Positions 1 through 11,315 of a stretch of 60,316 nucleotides of DNA are shown piece after piece. The DNA lies in NCBI RefSeq assembly GCF_001039355.2, contig NW_019774881.1, positions 69,146 to 129,461 on the forward strand, read 5' to 3'. The notes under the pieces are model-generated. The model did not search any database. It worked only from the letters and a program-made list of their open reading frames with translations, and was not told the origin of the DNA. The DNA is from Lingula anatina (Eukaryota; Brachiopoda; Lingulata; Lingulida; Lingulidae). A program made the position numbers and the translations under genes. Within the stretch, counting starts at the first letter, position 1. Each line of letters begins with the position of its first letter.

Positions 1-54
1 AATCAGCACTCAAAAATAACAATGATAAAAAATATTCCATATTAAGTAGCAACC

Positions 55-56
<2 letters not shown>

Positions 57-118
<62 letters not shown>
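57..118. repeat. (TA)n microsatellite
   Basis: Pure TA dinucleotide run of about 60 bases. It lies upstream of the first glycosyltransferase exon and has a shorter counterpart near 5813-5850. The two copies of the large duplicated block are similar from here onward and unrelated before it, so the array marks the left edge of the duplication. Confidence 0.95.
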
Positions 119-122
<4 letters not shown>

Positions 123-400
123 GGAGTGCATGTGTGTGTCTTTTTCACGAAGAGGGCTCAAACTGGTGATACTGGGAGGATGTACCAAGTCGAACGCATT
201 ATGTTGATGTAACCGGTGGTTTCACGGATGCTTTTATTAACATAAAAACACCAATCTTCAGACATCCGCCTTCACCTTGAAATACGTATTGTGGTGAGTT
301 CTTTTGAAGAGAAGACACCGAAACAAGATGTATATATTTATAGGCATACCATCATTGCCACAAAATTCTAAGATTAATATGCTATAATTTCGTATTTCAG

Positions 401-1661
401 GAGCAAAAATAAAGATTTCCGAAAAGACTATCCGGATTACACTGACATCCGCCACCTGGTGGCCATCAGCTGTTACAAGGAACCAGTAGAACTGATTGCA
501 AGAAGCGTTCAGACTTTAGCAGACCAGACCGAAGCCGGGCGCATCTCCATGGTGATTTCCTTTGAAGAGAAGACACCGGAAGTGCAAACAAAATGCGATA
601 AACTTCGTGAGATTTTTAAGAATGCTGGTTTCGAGCGTCTAATTTTCACCATTCACCCGTTTGGTCTTCCAAATGAGATCCCAGGAAAGTGTTCCAATGC
701 CAATCACGGCCTCCGTCAGGCGACGCAGGTAATGCAAAAGGAGCTTGGGGCATACTTCGATGCTGAAAAGATTATCGTCACCACTTGTGACGCCGACTCA
801 TACTTCCACCCTAGCTACATCGCAGCTCTGACTTCCAAGTTCATGAAAGAGAAGACCCCTCATAGAGTCATATTCCAGGCACCCTTGCTCTACAACTGGG
901 GTTTGGATGGAAGCAGCTTTGTCACCCGTGTCACCGGTCTTCTCCGTACCACTCTAATGATGGGGGCTCTCATCCCATTCAACATCAATTCCATGAGCAT
1001 TTTCTCCTTTTCCCTGCGGCTGTGTATTGATGGAAACTTTGTTCACCCCGCCTACCATATGGATGATATTATCTGCTTGATCCGATGGATGGGCGTAACT
1101 CGTCGCCGCCTCCGTATTCCGATGATTCCGATCCCTGTCATCAGCGGACCCACATCCGGTGAGACCGTGGAGCTAGAAGTGGCTGAGTGGGCGCGTCAAG
1201 CCAGAAGATGGACCATTGGTGCAGCTGAAGTCTTCCACTACTACGTGATTAAAGCTGGTCGCATGCCTTTCTGGCCTGCTTTCTCCTGGGGTCTTTGTTT
1301 CCTTTCTTACTATGGCATCTTGCTTTGCTCAGGAGGGTTGTACAGTATCTCTGCCGGTTTGTCCATGGCGTTCCTGGTGAAAGACGCACCGTTCTACATT
1401 AACTACGTGATGTACGGTTTGGCTGGGCTTCAGCAACTCGCTTTTCTTGGGGTCTTCATGATGGACGTTTTCGGACCAAGATTGATGAAGGTCAAAGAGC
1501 ATATCAGTTTCGTTCGCAACTTTCTCCATTTTCTCCTCACCCCGCTGGTGCTACTAGGGTACTCCTTGGTGGAGTTCTACGCCCTGCACGAGGTTGCTAT
1601 CAGAGGAAAAGAAGTCTGCAAACATGGCGCCTCAAAGAAAAGTGCACTGGGAGTTGTTTAA
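401..1661 (+). CDS. GT2-family membrane glycosyltransferase, copy 1 (3' exon, 5' end missing)
   Basis: Last exon of a family 2 glycosyltransferase, an enzyme type that moves a sugar from a nucleotide-sugar onto an acceptor or growing polysaccharide at a membrane. The exon follows a good acceptor (TATTTCAG, ending at 400) and opens in mid-codon, so coding sequence begins in an upstream exon not seen here. The frame runs SKNKDFRKDYPDYTDIRHLV and then VAISCYKEP. Catalytic signatures are a DxD-type CDAD near 787-798, an acidic MDD near 1060-1068 and the QARRW form of QxxRW at 1198-1212. Three or more hydrophobic segments follow (around 1266-1350, 1396-1475, 1500-1590), as in chitin, hyaluronan or cellulose synthase-like enzymes. 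The reading frame closes with TAA at 1659-1661. The sugar and product cannot be deduced. Copy 2 differs at about 12 of the last 400 residues. Confidence 0.8.
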
Positions 1662-2907
1662 TTGATAGTCGTGCACAGACCTCAAAAGGAAGTCGTAAAA
1701 AAACTAAACCAGAGGGGCAATCATATCAGTGGGGACCACGCTTGCAAGCTACACTCTTTGGGAATCCGCACGCCAGATGTCGGTACTCACGTGCTTGTCT
1801 CAATTGTCACAGTAATTCAAAACTGTCTCGTCACAACCATCCAGCACTCTATCAGAGACCAACTCGTTGATGACGATATTTTACCAAATATCCTCGTTAT
1901 ATTAGAGAAATGTGTATAAAATAACCAGACAAATATCTATGAACATCTATTGAGAAAAACATTTAACTGTGATCCTGGTACAGGGTAACCATCTGATCAG
2001 TTGATATTTTATCATATCATTGATTATAATGATGTTTCATAACCATTCTGTTCAGTTTAGAATTGCACATAACACGGCTTCAGTGACGGCTTTATTTATT
2101 GTCAACGGAGTTGTCGATGGGATTCATGTTACATTGTTCTGAACAGTCGTACTTATAGACTGACTGTCTCATTTACGCAAATTTAATTCATTCCAAATAC
2201 ATAACGTTCATTTTTCATTAAATTATTTTAACTTAAGAAGAAAGTAAATTGACTGAATATTAAAACGTTTATGTCGTTTGGCTTAAGTTTTATCGTCTAA
2301 CGTAAAATCGTTTATTATAATGTTACTGTTTATAATGTATGCATTATGGAGGAGCGTATTATTGTAGTTTTATTCAATTTAATTACACTAATTACAATAA
2401 GGTTTTCATGAAGTTAAGGCTAACTCCAAATGAGAACATCTCTATAAGAAACTCAAACTGTTTTATCATGGTTATTTTTCTTATCCTATTGTTATAACTT
2501 GATTGTATTATATTTATTTTTTGCATTTAGACTTCTGGTAAGCGACTGATTGTTTTGCAACTGGCTTGAGTATCACCATTGTTTTAGTGGTGGATTTGTT
2601 ACATCATAACCGTGTATTTCTGTGCGTATATAGCATTTAACGTATAAATAACCTTAGCGCACTTAAAATTCATTTCAGCCTTTTCGTTGACGTTGAAGAC
2701 AATGAAGTATGAAACAATAAAGCACCTGTCCAAAAGAGAGTCTAAAAATACTAATGGCACAGGGCTTTAGGTCCATGGCGCCTCAAGGCCACATATTGTA
2801 AATGCCCAAGTGTGTAAAATGAAAATTTTAGGAAAAAAGCTTCATAATTTCAGGAGAAGAATTTATTTTTATCAAAATCTGTCCATGCCTTTGAGCATTA
2901 TGCTGAG

Positions 2908-2965
2908 AACAAACAGACAAACAGGCAAACAAACATACGTACAGACAAACAAACAAACTATCAAC
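2908..2965. repeat. CAAA/GACA-type simple repeat
   Basis: Degenerate run of ACAAACAGACAAACA-type tetranucleotides. The matching site in the second block is 8562-8612, with small length differences. Confidence 0.7.
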
Positions 2966-3118
2966 TAACAACTAACGAACGAACGGAATCAAAGACATGA
3001 CCTCCTTTTCACAATTGGTCCAAGGAAGACATGATAAGCTTTTGGTGATGATGAATTATAAAATTAATGATTAATTGTTTCTTAATACAGTATTTGTCTC
3101 GCTCGCTGAGTGTTTTTC

Positions 3119-3680
3119 TATTTCAGACAAGTAATTCGTTTGTTCTTCCTTGACAGTCGTAGGTTTTGTGTTTGTGTATTACATGTTCAAAGGCGATGGT
3201 AGCAAAAAATTAAATATACTTCTCAAAAGACCAACTAAATACAGAGATTAAGTTTAATGTCTTGCTGGTGACGCAGTAGCGCCCTTTTGATAAAAAAATA
3301 TCGCTTTCTGTTTTGGGATTTTCTCTTAAACCAAGACAGCTATTAAAGTGATTCAAATGGCATCATATAGCTGGTGAAAGCACCATGACTGACACCGGGA
3401 ATTCTCTAAAATTACTTAGCGACCGGTTGCTTAGAAAGGGAGATATGCTTGAAGCCAAATCACCTATCTCGTCTGGAAAGCCGTTACGTAAAAAGATGCA
3501 AACAAGTGAACAAGTGTATATATATAGGTATGTAACTTATCTGTTCGTCACAGGCAGTCTTACTTTTTGTGTTCGTTTCTGTACGTACATTTCTTTATCC
3601 AGATACGTAATTTATTTGTTCATCATCGTCAATCGTACGCTTTGTGTTCTTGTACATGTTTTAAAGGAAGTGAAGTAAAT
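3119..3680. repeat. Degenerate ~75-base direct repeats (three copies)
   Basis: Three diverged copies, at about 3119-3205, 3522-3592 and 3596-3678, share the order 'ACGTAATTyrTTTGTTC', then 'CAGTCGTA/CAATCGTA', then 'TTTGTGTTyxTGTACATG'. They look like remnants of an old tandem repeat or transposon and have counterparts in the second block. Nothing suggests coding. Confidence 0.45.
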
Positions 3681-4129
3681 AGAAATAGCAGTAGCAATGC
3701 ATACAAAAAGGTCGACCTTTTATTTGATACAGTCTGGGTTTTATTGTATTCGATGCGTTTTGGCAGACTCTTGAAAGGGGTTGGTGATCACGCAAATAGG
3801 GTAGACTTTATGTTGGACAGTTCTATGTGCAAGGATACTGCTAATCATAATCTCTACAAAGAAACGTCAACCCCCGTATCGCAGTCACCAAGTTCGATGC
3901 AGGAGCACGAGGTTTGGCCATTTCTTCGTTGGTGTTCAGGCGAATGGGCTGGTCTTCATGTTGAACGTTTCCTTTATCGGTTTCTCTGTAATATTGGTGG
4001 TGAGACTACGCAACATACCAAATGTTCTATAAATCCATTCATTGTTGAAATGTATGTTGTTTATATGTAAGCCAACCGTCTTATTAATCATTCCTCCTGA
4101 TGCGGATTATTTCCCCAAGTGATGCTAGC

Positions 4130-4447
4130 CGTCAGAGCTGTGTTGCATTGTGTATTGTCCATGTGGGTGTGTAACATCACGTGCAGTGTATGCCACGTGA
4201 GTCTCTTGTTCTGCGTTTGTTATTTCGTTCGGTCCGAACACCCTGTATATACCAAATATTTTCATTGTCTGTTAAATTTGCTCTGCCAGTGTCAGAGTTA
4301 TTGTGTTGCATTGTGTTATGACCTTGCATAGTGTAATACAGCAAGTGCTGTGTATGCATGCGAGTCTGTTATTTTGGTTTTGTTTATTACGTTTGATCCA
4401 AACACCCTGTGTATCCCAGACAGTTTCACTGTCAGTTAACTTGCATT
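4130..4447. repeat. Degenerate ~155-base tandem duplication
   Basis: Two diverged units, about 4130-4287 and 4288-4447, share TGTTGCATTGTGT near their starts, then GAGTCTSTTRTT, CGTTYGRTCC, AACACCCTGTRTAT, and a TTTCAYTGTCWGTTAA end. The same two-unit structure is present at about 9812-9958 and 9960-10124. The function is unknown; it is probably an old repeat next to the LINE remnant. Confidence 0.6.
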
Positions 4448-4559
4448 CTTTTTCCACTTATCCATTGCGTCCAACCTGTAGATCACACATGTGTATATTT
4501 TCACCTTTACTGAAGGAGCCTCTGGTTCGACAATCATTTCCCAGTGGTGTTGTCAGTAT

Positions 4560-4930
4560 TATGTGGTACATCGTATGATTCCCAAATCAAAGTTAAAAAC
4601 ATATGGTGACACAGCATTTTGTGTAGCTGCACTGGTAGAATGGAATAAGTTACCAATTTTTATTAGACGAATAGAATCACAAGAATCTTTTAAAAAGGAA
4701 TGGAAAACTCACATTTTTAAGACATTTTATTCATGAATTTTTAAATTTTCCTTAAAAGATTCCTTAGATTTTTTACTTTAAATTAGTTTATTACAATTCA
4801 GTCTAGCTCCGATTTATATATATATCTTGATCATTTTTATCTATAAACTTCTTTGTATTTTATGTTGTACAGTCTAGTGAACATTTTATGGATTTTAGAC
4901 TTGAAATAAATATATTATTATTATTACTGT
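4560..4930 (+). mobile_element. Truncated CR1/L2-like LINE, 3' end
   Basis: The frame ending at 4736 encodes a peptide with KTYGDTAFCVAALVEWNKLP followed by IRRIESQESFKKEWKTHIF. This matches the common C-terminal pattern of CR1/L2-type non-LTR retrotransposon proteins (YGDRAFSVAAPxLWNxLP...SFKxxLKTHLF). An AT-rich 3' end with TTGAAATAAATA and an ATT repeat (about 4902-4928) completes the LINE-like tail. Nothing of the endonuclease or reverse transcriptase core remains, so the element is 5'-truncated and dead. Confidence 0.75.
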
Positions 4931-5383
4931 GGTGATTATTGATGAATTATGATATGATCAATGCATGACATGTGTTCTTCACCTTGCTTTTGTTTAGTTC
5001 GTTTTCTTCTGTGTACCATAGTAAGTTTCGTTGTCCATTGTTTTTTCTTTACATAGGGCAACTACATTTTAATTAAGTTACATAAATATTTCATTTTATT
5101 TGCTTTCATTGTGCAAACAATCGATGGTGAACTTCTTGATATGTGTGCGTTTTGCATGAAATATTTGCTGTAGTCAGGAGCGGATTGAGGCCGTCTTTTT
5201 GGGTCTTCCAGAAGACGGTCAGATATTCAAGTTTACGTTGACGGGTATCTATTTATTTCTGTATGTTCAGATATGGAGGATGGATCAACAAAGATAATTT
5301 GGAATACTGTCAGAAAATAGCTCTGGTTCCGCCCCTGGTAATGATTCACCCATAGTGCATTATTATAATTATTTCCATCAATG

Positions 5384-5560
5384 CAGGGCTTGACACAAAC
5401 TTTTTTCAATACTGGCCCGAGATATCGGTAAATATTGCAAGGATGATTTGTCACATGATATTTTACTTGGTCTTTGGGCCAGTGACCCCAGTGACTCAAT
5501 GGCCCCAGGTTGGTTTTCATTAGCCCAGGGCCAGTGGGCCACCCTTAATGTCAAGCCCTG
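5384..5560. mobile_element. MITE with CAGGGCTTGACA termini and 5-bp target duplication
   Basis: A 177-base element bounded by inverted termini CAGGGCTTGACA and TGTCAAGCCCTG. It is flanked on both sides by the direct repeat CAATG (5379-5383 and 5561-5565), a clean target-site duplication. It has no coding capacity. It belongs to a cut-and-paste DNA transposon group; the superfamily is not certain because 5-bp duplications with CAGGG ends are not diagnostic. An equal copy lies at 11064-11240 inside the second large block. Confidence 0.85.
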
Positions 5561-5640
5561 CAATGTGCTATTTTAGCTTCTTTTCATTACGTTCATTAAA
5601 GGTAAAGCCATGTATTATATCAAAGAAGTAGAGAAAAGCT

Positions 5641-5641
5641 N
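5641..5641. other. Single-base assembly ambiguity at a block junction
   Basis: A lone 'n' stands exactly where copy 1 of the 5.5 kb block ends. Up to 5637 the sequence matches 11311 and before; after the n it does not continue as the copy at 11318 does. It probably marks a contig join. Confidence 0.85.
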
Positions 5642-5812
5642 ATTTGTCTTCATGTGGGTAGTCGTGGTTACCTTGGCCTGCAAGAATATGATTGTCCTTT
5701 ACATGTAAGTATTGACTTCTGAATGACCTCTTATTTTAAAAGATATTTAAGCCACGAAGAAACAATGACGAAAGATGTTTTAATTCTTGAAATTCGTGTT
5801 GATCGAAGTATA

Positions 5813-5850
<38 letters not shown>
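5813..5850. repeat. (TA)n microsatellite
   Basis: TA array at the left edge of the second block, shorter than its partner at 57-118. The flanking sequence upstream (5642-5810) is unrelated to bases 1-56. Confidence 0.9.
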
Positions 5851-5855
<5 letters not shown>

Positions 5856-6139
5856 GAGTGCATGCGTGTGTCTCTTTCACGAAGAGGGCTCAAACTGGTG
5901 ATACTGGGAGGATGTACCAAGTCGAACGCATTATGTTGATGTAACCGGTGGTTTCACGGATGCTTTTATTAACATAAAAACACCAATCTTCAGACATCCG
6001 CCTTCACCTTGAAATATGTATTGTGGTGAGTTCTTTTGAAGAGAAGACACCGGAAGTGCAAACAAGATGTATATATTTATAGGCATACTATTATTGCCAC
6101 AAAATTCTAAGATTAATATGCTATAATTTCGTATTTCAG

Positions 6140-7400
6140 GAACAAAAATAAAGATTTCCGAAAAGACTATCCGGATTACACTGACATCAGCCACCTGGTG
6201 GCCATCAGCTGTTACAAGGAACCAGTAGAACTGATTGCAAGAAGCGTTCAGACTTTAGCAGACCAGACCGAAGTCGGGCGCATCTCCATGGTGATTTCCT
6301 TTGAAGAGAAGACACCGGAAGTGCAAACAAAATGCGATAAACTTCGTGAGATTTTTAAGGATGCTGGTTTCGAGCGTCTAATTTTCACCATTCACCCGTT
6401 TGGTCTTCCAAATGAGATCCCAGGAAAGTGTTCCAATGCCAATCACGGCCTCCGTCAGGCGACGCAGGTAATGCAAGAGGAGCTTGGGGCACACTTCAAT
6501 GCTGAAAAGATTATCGTCACCACTTGTGACGCCGACTCATACTTCCACCCTAGCTACATCGCAGCTCTGACTTCCAAGTTCATGAAAGAGAAGACCCCTC
6601 ATGGAGTTTTATTCCAGGCACCCTTGTTCTACAACTGGGGTTTGGATGGAAGCAGCTTTGTCACCCGTGTCACCGGTCTTCTCCGTACCACTTTAATGAT
6701 GGGGGCTCTCATCCCATTCAACATCAATTCCATGAGCATTTTCTCCTTTTCCCTGTGCTTGTGTATTGATGGAAACTTTGTTCACCCCGCCTACCATATG
6801 GATGATATTATCTGCCTGATCCGATGGATGGGCGTAACTCGTCGCCGCCTCCGTATTCCGATGATTCCGATCCCTGTCATCAGCGGACCCACATCCGGTG
6901 AGACCGTGGAGCTAGAAGTGGCTGAGTGGGCGCGTCAAGCCAGAAGATGGACCATTGGTGCAGCTGAAGTCTTCCACTACTACGTAATTAAAGCTGGTCG
7001 CATGCCTTTCTGGCCTGCTTTCTCCTGGGGTCTTTGTTTCCTTTCCTACTACGGCATCTTGCTTTGCTCGGCAGGGTTGTACAGTATCTCTGCCGGTTTG
7101 TCCATGGCTCTCCTTGTGAAAGACTCACCGTTCTACATTAACTACGTGATGTACGGTTTGGCTGGGCTCCAGCAACTCGCTTTTCTTGGGGTCTTCATGA
7201 TGGACGTTTTCGGACCAAGATTGATGAAGGTCAAAGAGCATATTAGTTTCGTTCGTAACTTTCTTCATTTTCTCCTCACCCCGCTGGTGCTATTAGGGTA
7301 CTCCTTGGTGGAGTTCTACGCCCTGCACGAGGTTGCTATCAGAGGAAAAGAAGTCTGCAAACATGGCGCATCAAAGAAAAGTGCACTCGGAGTTGTTTAA
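6140..7400 (+). CDS. GT2-family membrane glycosyltransferase, copy 2 (3' exon, 5' end missing)
   Basis: Same exon as copy 1: acceptor TATTTCAG ending at 6139, mid-codon entry, NKNKDFRKDYPDY, then VAISCYKEP, CDAD, MDD, QARRW and the C-terminal hydrophobic segments, closing at 7398-7400. About 12 of the last 400 residues differ from copy 1 (for example A/V, N/D, K/E, Y/H, R/G, R/C, F/L), plus R/S and S/N near the exon start. All catalytic motifs are intact in both. No upstream exon for this copy is recognisable between 1662 and 6139, which is odd for a true tandem gene and favours an allelic copy whose 5' exons lie left of the window. AATAAA lies at 8371-8376. Confidence 0.8.
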
Positions 7401-9160
7401 TTGATAGTCGTGTACAGACCTCAAAAGGAAGTCGTAAAAAAACTAAACCAGAGGGGCAATCATATCAGTGGGGACCACGCTTGCAAGCTACACTCTTTGG
7501 GAATCCGCATGCCAGATGTCGGTACTCACGTGCTTGTCTCAATTGTCACAGTAATTCAAGAGAAATGTGTATAAAATAACCAGACAAATATCTATGAACA
7601 TCTATTGAGAAAAACATTTAACTGTGATCCTGATACAGGGTAACCATCTAATCAGTTGATATTTTATCATATCATTGATTATAATGATGTTTCATAACCA
7701 TTCTGTTCAGTTTTGAATTGCACATAACACGGCTTCAGTGACGGCTTTATTTATTGTCAACGGAGTTGTCGATGGGATTCATGTTACATTGTTCTGAACA
7801 GTCGTACTTATAGACTCACTGTCTCATTTAGGCAAATTTAATTCATTCCAAATACATAACGTTCATTTGTCATTAAATTATTTTAACTTTAGAAGAAAGT
7901 AAATTGACTGAATATTAATACGTTTATGTCGTTTGGCTTAAGTTTTATCGTCTAACGTAAAATCGTTTATTATAATGTTACTGTTTATAATGTATGCATT
8001 ATGGAGGAGCGTATTATTGTAGTTTTATTCAATTTAATTACACTAATTACAATAAGGTTTTCATGAAGTTAAGGCTAACTCCAAATGAGAACATCTCTAT
8101 AAGAAACTCAAACTGTTTTATCATGGTTATTTTTCTTATCCTATTGTTATAACTTGATTGTATTATATTTATTTTTTGCATTTAGACTTCTGGTAAGCGA
8201 CTGATTGTTTTGCAACTGGCTTGAGTATCACCATTGTTTTAGTGGTGGATTTGTTACATCATAACCGTGTATTTCTGTGTGTATATAGCATTTAACGTAT
8301 AAATAACCTTAGCGCACTTAAAATTCATTTCAGCATTTTTGTTGACGTTGAAGGCAATGAAGTACGAAACAATAAAGCACCTGTCCAAAAGAGAGTCTAA
8401 AAATGCTAATGGCACAGGGCTTTAGGTCCATGTCGCCTCAAGGCCACATATTGTAAATGCCCAAGTGTGCAAAATGAAAATTTTAGGAAAAAAGCTTCAT
8501 AATTTCAGGAGAAGAATCTATTTTTATCAAAATCTGTCCATGACTTTGAGCATTATGCTGAGAACAAACAGACAAACAAACATACGTACAAACAAACAAA
8601 CAAACAATCAACTAACAACTAACGAACGAACGGAATCAAAGACATGACCTCCTTTTCACAATTGGTCCAAGGAAGACATGATAAGCTTTTGGTGATGATG
8701 AATTATAAAATTAATGATTAATTGTTTCTTAATACAGTATTTGTCTCGCTCGCTGAGTGTTTTTCTATTTCAGACAAGTAATTCGTTTGTTCTTCCTTGA
8801 CAGTCGTAGGTTTTGTGTTTGTGTATTACATGTTCAAAGGCGATGGTAGCAAAAAATTAAATATACTTCTCAAAAGACCAACTAAATACAGAGATTAAGT
8901 TTAATGTCTTGCTGGTGACGCAGTAGCGCCCTTTTGATAAAAAAATATCGCTTTCTGTTTTGGGATTTTCTCTTAAACCAAGACAGCTATTAAAGTGATT
9001 CAAATGGCATCATATAGCTGGTGAAAGCACCATGACTGACACCGGGAATTCTCTAAAATTTCTTAGCGACCGGTTGCTTAGAAAGGGAGATAAGCTTGAA
9101 GCCAAATCACCTATCTCGTCTGGAAAGCCGTTACGTAAAAAGATGCAAACAAGTGAACAA

Positions 9161-9199
<39 letters not shown>

Positions 9200-10234
9200 G
9201 GTATGTAACTTATCTGTTCGTCACAGGCAGTCTTACTTTTTGTGTTCGTTTCTGTAATGTACATTTCTTTATCCAGATACGTAATTTATTTGTTCATCAT
9301 CGTCAATCGTACACTTTGTGTTCTTGTACATGTTTTAAAGGAAGTGAAGTAAATAGAAATAGCAGTAGCAATGCATACAAAAAGGTCGACCTTTTATTTG
9401 ATACAGTCTGGGTTTTATTGTATTCGACGCGGTTTGGCAGACTCTTGAAAGGGGTTGGTGATCACGCAAATAGGGTAGACTTTATGTTGGACAGTTCTAT
9501 GTGCAAGGATACTGCTAATCATAATCTCTACAAAGAAACGTCAACCCCCGTATCGCAGTCACCAAGTTCGATGCAGGAGCACGAGGTTTGGCCATTTCTT
9601 CGTTGGTGTTCAGGCGAATGGGCTGGTCTTCATGTTGGACGTTTCCTTTATCGGTTTCTCTGTAATATTGGTGGTGAGACTACGCAACATACCAAATGTT
9701 CTATAAATCCATTCATTGTTGATATGTATGTTGTTTATATGTAAGCCAACCGTCTTATTAATCAGTCCTCCTGATGCGGATTATTTCCCCAGTGATGCTA
9801 GCCGTCAGAGCCGTGTTGCATTGTGTATTGTCCATGTGGGTGTGTAACATCACGTGCAGTGTATGCCACGTGAGTGAGTCTCTTGTTCTGCGTTTGTTAT
9901 TTCGTTCGGTCCGAACACCCTGTATATACCCAATATTTTCATTGTCTGTTAACTTTGCTCTGCTAGTGTCAGAGTTATTGTGTTGCATTGTGTTATGACC
10001 TTGCATGGTGTAATACAGCAAGTGCTGTGTATGCATGCGAGTCTGTTATTTTGGTTTTGTTTATTACGTTTGATCCAAACACCCTGTGTATCCCAGACAG
10101 TTTCACTGTCAGTTAACTTGCATTCTTTTTCCACTTATCCATTGCGTCCAACCTGGAGATCACACGTGTATATTTTCACCTTTACTGAAGGATCCTTTGG
10201 TTCGACAATCATTTCCCAGTGGTGTTGTCAGTAT
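7401..10234. other. 3' flank of glycosyltransferase copy 2, no gene recognised
   Basis: Counterpart of 1662-4559: a probable 3' UTR with AATAAA at 8371-8376, a CAAA-type repeat (8562-8612), a TA array at 9163-9196 and the degenerate repeats. No protein is supported. Confidence 0.6.
9163..9196. repeat. (TA)n microsatellite
   Basis: TA run about 30 bases long. The matching position in block 1 (about 3516-3527) holds only a few TA units, so this is a length-variable site between the copies. Confidence 0.9.
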
Positions 10235-10608
10235 TATGTGGTACATCGTATGATTCCCAAATCAAAGTTAAAAACATATGGTGACACAGCATTTTGTGTA
10301 GCTGCACTGGTAGAATGGAATAAGTTACCAATTTTTATTAGACGAATAGAATCACAAGAATCTTTTAAAAAGGAATGGAAAACTCACATTTTAAAGACAT
10401 TTTATTCATGAATTTTTAAATTTTCTTTTAAAGAAACCTTGGATTTTTTACTTTAAACTACCGTTTATTACAATTCAGTCTAGCTCTGATTTATATAATA
10501 TATATCTTGATTATTTTTATCTATAAACTTCTTTGTATTTTATGTTGTACAGTCTATTGAACATTTTATGGATTTTAGACTTGAAATAAATATATTATTA
10601 TTATTATT
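10235..10608 (+). mobile_element. Truncated CR1/L2-like LINE, 3' end (second block copy)
   Basis: Same remnant as at 4560-4930. The frame ending at 10411 keeps the YGDTAFCVAA, WNKLP and SFKKEWKTHI features, followed by the ATT-rich tail. Confidence 0.75.
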
Positions 10609-11063
10609 GTGGTGATTATTGATGAATTATGATATGATCAATGTATGACATGTGTTCTTCACCTTGCTTTTGTTTAGTTCGTTTTCTTCTGTGTACCATA
10701 GTAAGTTTCGTTGTCCATTGTTTTTTCTTTACATGGGGCAACTACATTTTAATTAAGTTACATAAATATTTCATTTTATTTGCTTTCATTGTGCAAACAA
10801 TCGATGGTGAACTTCTTGATATGTGTGCGTTTTGCATGAAATATTTGCTGTAGTCAGGAGCGGATTGAGGCCGTCTTTTTGGGTCTTCCAGAAGACGGTC
10901 AGATATTCAAGTTTACGTTGACGGGTATCTATTTATTTCTGTATGTTCAGATATGGAGGATGGATCAACAAAGATAATTTGGAATACTGTCAGAAAATAG
11001 CTCTGGTTCCGCCCCTGGTAATGATTCACCCATAGTGCATTATTATAATTATTTCCATCAATG

Positions 11064-11240
11064 CAGGGCTTGACACAAACTTTTTTCAATACTGGCCCGA
11101 AATATCGGTAAATATTGCAAGGATGATTTGTCACATGATATTTTACTTGGTCTTTGGGCCAGTGACCCCAGTGACTCAATGGCCCCAGGTTGGTTTTCAT
11201 TAGCCCAGGGCCAGTGGGCCACCCTTAATGTCAAGCCCTG
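11064..11240. mobile_element. MITE, CAGGGCTTGACA termini (second block copy)
   Basis: Same 177-base element and same CAATG duplication as at 5384-5560, carried along with the block duplication rather than inserted independently. Confidence 0.85.
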
Positions 11241-11315
11241 CAATGTGCTATTTTAGCTTCTTTTCATTACGTTCATTAAAGGTAACGCCATGTATTATAT
11301 CAAAGAAGTAGAGAA

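Larger units (their letters stand above)
1662..4559. other. 3' flank of glycosyltransferase copy 1, no gene recognised
   Basis: Probable 3' UTR and intergenic DNA. A canonical AATAAA lies at 2716-2721, about 1 kb after the stop codon. An 88-90 base stretch at about 1819-1906 is absent from copy 2. Short open frames occur, notably at 3567-4070, but their differences between the two copies are mostly amino-acid changing and no family is recognised, so no protein is called. Confidence 0.6.
5813..11315 (+). repeat. Second copy of a ~5.5 kb block (direct duplicate of ~57-5640)
   Basis: Collinear with 57-5640 over its whole length: TA array, intron, glycosyltransferase exon, 3' flank, degenerate repeats, LINE tail and MITE occur in the same order. 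Differences are scattered substitutions and small indels (for example the ~90-base segment missing after 7559 and a longer TA run at 9163-9196). Because noncoding DNA is conserved as well as coding DNA, the duplication is very recent or represents the other allele placed in tandem by assembly. Confidence 0.9.

Noticed and set aside
3567-4070. 167-codon open frame, also open in the second block (to 9744)
   Set aside because: No recognisable domain, Cys-rich start of odd composition, overlaps degenerate repeats, and the few differences between the copies change amino acids; probably chance openness.
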